64,000 nucleotides of DNA from CAYNVQ01 sp964400735. GTDB lineage: Bacteria; Acidobacteriota; Aminicenantia; Aminicenantales; Aminicenantaceae. Where the stretch lies: positions 124,001-188,000 of the forward strand of contig CAYNVQ010000005.1 in NCBI GenBank assembly GCA_964400735.1, given 5' to 3'. How positions within the stretch are numbered: the stretch's first letter is position 1; every line of letters starts with the position of its first letter. Under the pieces are notes generated by a model. The model was given only the letters and a program-made list of their open reading frames with translations, was not told where the DNA came from and did no database searches. Shown piece after piece: positions 63,623 through 64,000 of this stretch. The translations under genes were made by a program, and so were the position numbers.

Positions 63623-64000
63623 TTTATACAGGGATTGAGCCAGTATCCTTGTTATCGTGATAATGAAACAGCCAGGCAGGCTGGTTCTCAGTCCGATGAT
63701 ATTTCCCAGAGAGGAAAATCAGCTTATTCCTCGGTTCACTTTCTTTAACCTGCCAGTAAAGCTTGCTTTCCATGTCTGCTCACCTTGAATGGCTTTCTAA
63801 CAGTCTACTTGACTTCAAAAGAGCCGTCACGGAGATGAAGAGGGCTTCCTGGGATTAGCATGTCCAAATTGTTTAGGAGGAAAGGAGACAGAAGATGGCC
63901 ACCCAAGATTGACAGGGAACTGTTCGATGTTTAGACGGTTGTGTGTTTTTATGATAAAATCTTCATCTTTCAGAAGATTCAATCCGTTGATTCTATAGAT
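63623..64000. other. Intergenic end of window
   Basis: About 380 bases without a credible gene apart from the dispersed repeat at 63759-63830. A ribosome-site-like AGGAGGAAAGGAGA lies at 63877-63890, but the ATG after it is followed by a stop within six codons. Confidence 0.45.
63759..63830 (+). repeat. Degenerate dispersed repeat, copy B
   Basis: Shares TAAAGCTTGCTTTCCAT and a further 50 transition-diverged bases with 13745-13820, in the same orientation. See that entry. Confidence 0.45.

Noticed and set aside
1..64000. CRISPR array, phage structural genes, rRNA operon
   Set aside because: No regularly spaced direct repeats, no cas genes, no capsid or terminase genes and no rRNA motifs were seen.

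Overview
The window reads as a bacterial chromosome segment of moderate GC. The gene set resembles Candidatus Aminicenantes or a related Acidobacteria-like lineage: tandem VWFA-related exported proteins of the acidobacterial type, a Ser/Thr kinase fused to TPRs, PadR plus FtsX-permease pairs with a permease-prefix domain, 6-bladed beta-propeller proteins, DUF3160, an exported GH38 protein, D-aminoacylase, aldehyde:ferredoxin oxidoreductase and multihaem cytochromes. This assignment is an inference from gene content; no rRNA is present. Many promoters are easy to read as TTGACN-17-TATNNT boxes, so a standard housekeeping sigma factor seems to be used.

Layout. 1-3.3 kb (minus): two paralogous VWFA-type exported proteins, the first cut by the window edge, and a NIF3-like protein. 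3.4-9.3 kb (minus): a compact four-gene operon with its own promoter and a terminator. It encodes a threonine-synthase-like PLP enzyme, a DUF1611/DgcN-like protein, an unusual PP-loop plus creatininase fusion, and a dipeptide-epimerase/DgcA-like enolase. Two of the four match the families of the recently described D-glutamate route, but the set as a whole is not a pathway I recognise, and it is the best candidate for an undescribed system. 9.3-15.2 kb (plus): kinase-TPR receptor, FAD disulfide oxidoreductase, di-haem peroxidase. 15.3-18.7 kb (minus): an exported GH38 alpha-mannosidase-like gene split by one in-frame TAG. 19-27 kb: MFS transporter plus MttB-family methyltransferase, D-aminoacylase, MBL hydrolase, divergent APS-kinase-like protein and DASS transporter. 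27-33 kb: small lipoprotein, ABC ATPase/permease pair, PadR/FtsX pair, decayed transposase end.

33-44 kb: Ntn-type amidase, beta-propeller, an operon for aldehyde or amino-acid oxidation (TIGR04076 protein, polyferredoxin, AOR, NSS amino-acid symporter), DUF3160, DUF6498, MBL hydrolase and TrmL. 44-52 kb: an exported three-domain protein ending in an O-methyltransferase, a two-component system, and a redox pair (cytochrome c fused to a barrel-like domain, and a pentahaem cytochrome). 51.9-54.2 kb: RAYT transposase, then a beta-propeller lipoprotein under a promoter carrying two palindromic operators, with a translationally coupled 52-residue zinc-ribbon membrane protein.

54.3-59.9 kb lies between a 25-bp partial copy of the tRNA-Leu 3' end and the intact tRNA-Leu, as expected of an integrated island. 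It carries an RRM protein, a sigma-70 factor, KhpA, FabF and a nitronate-monooxygenase-like reductase. 59.9-63.6 kb (minus) is housekeeping: gap-pgk-tpiA-secG-tRNA-Leu.
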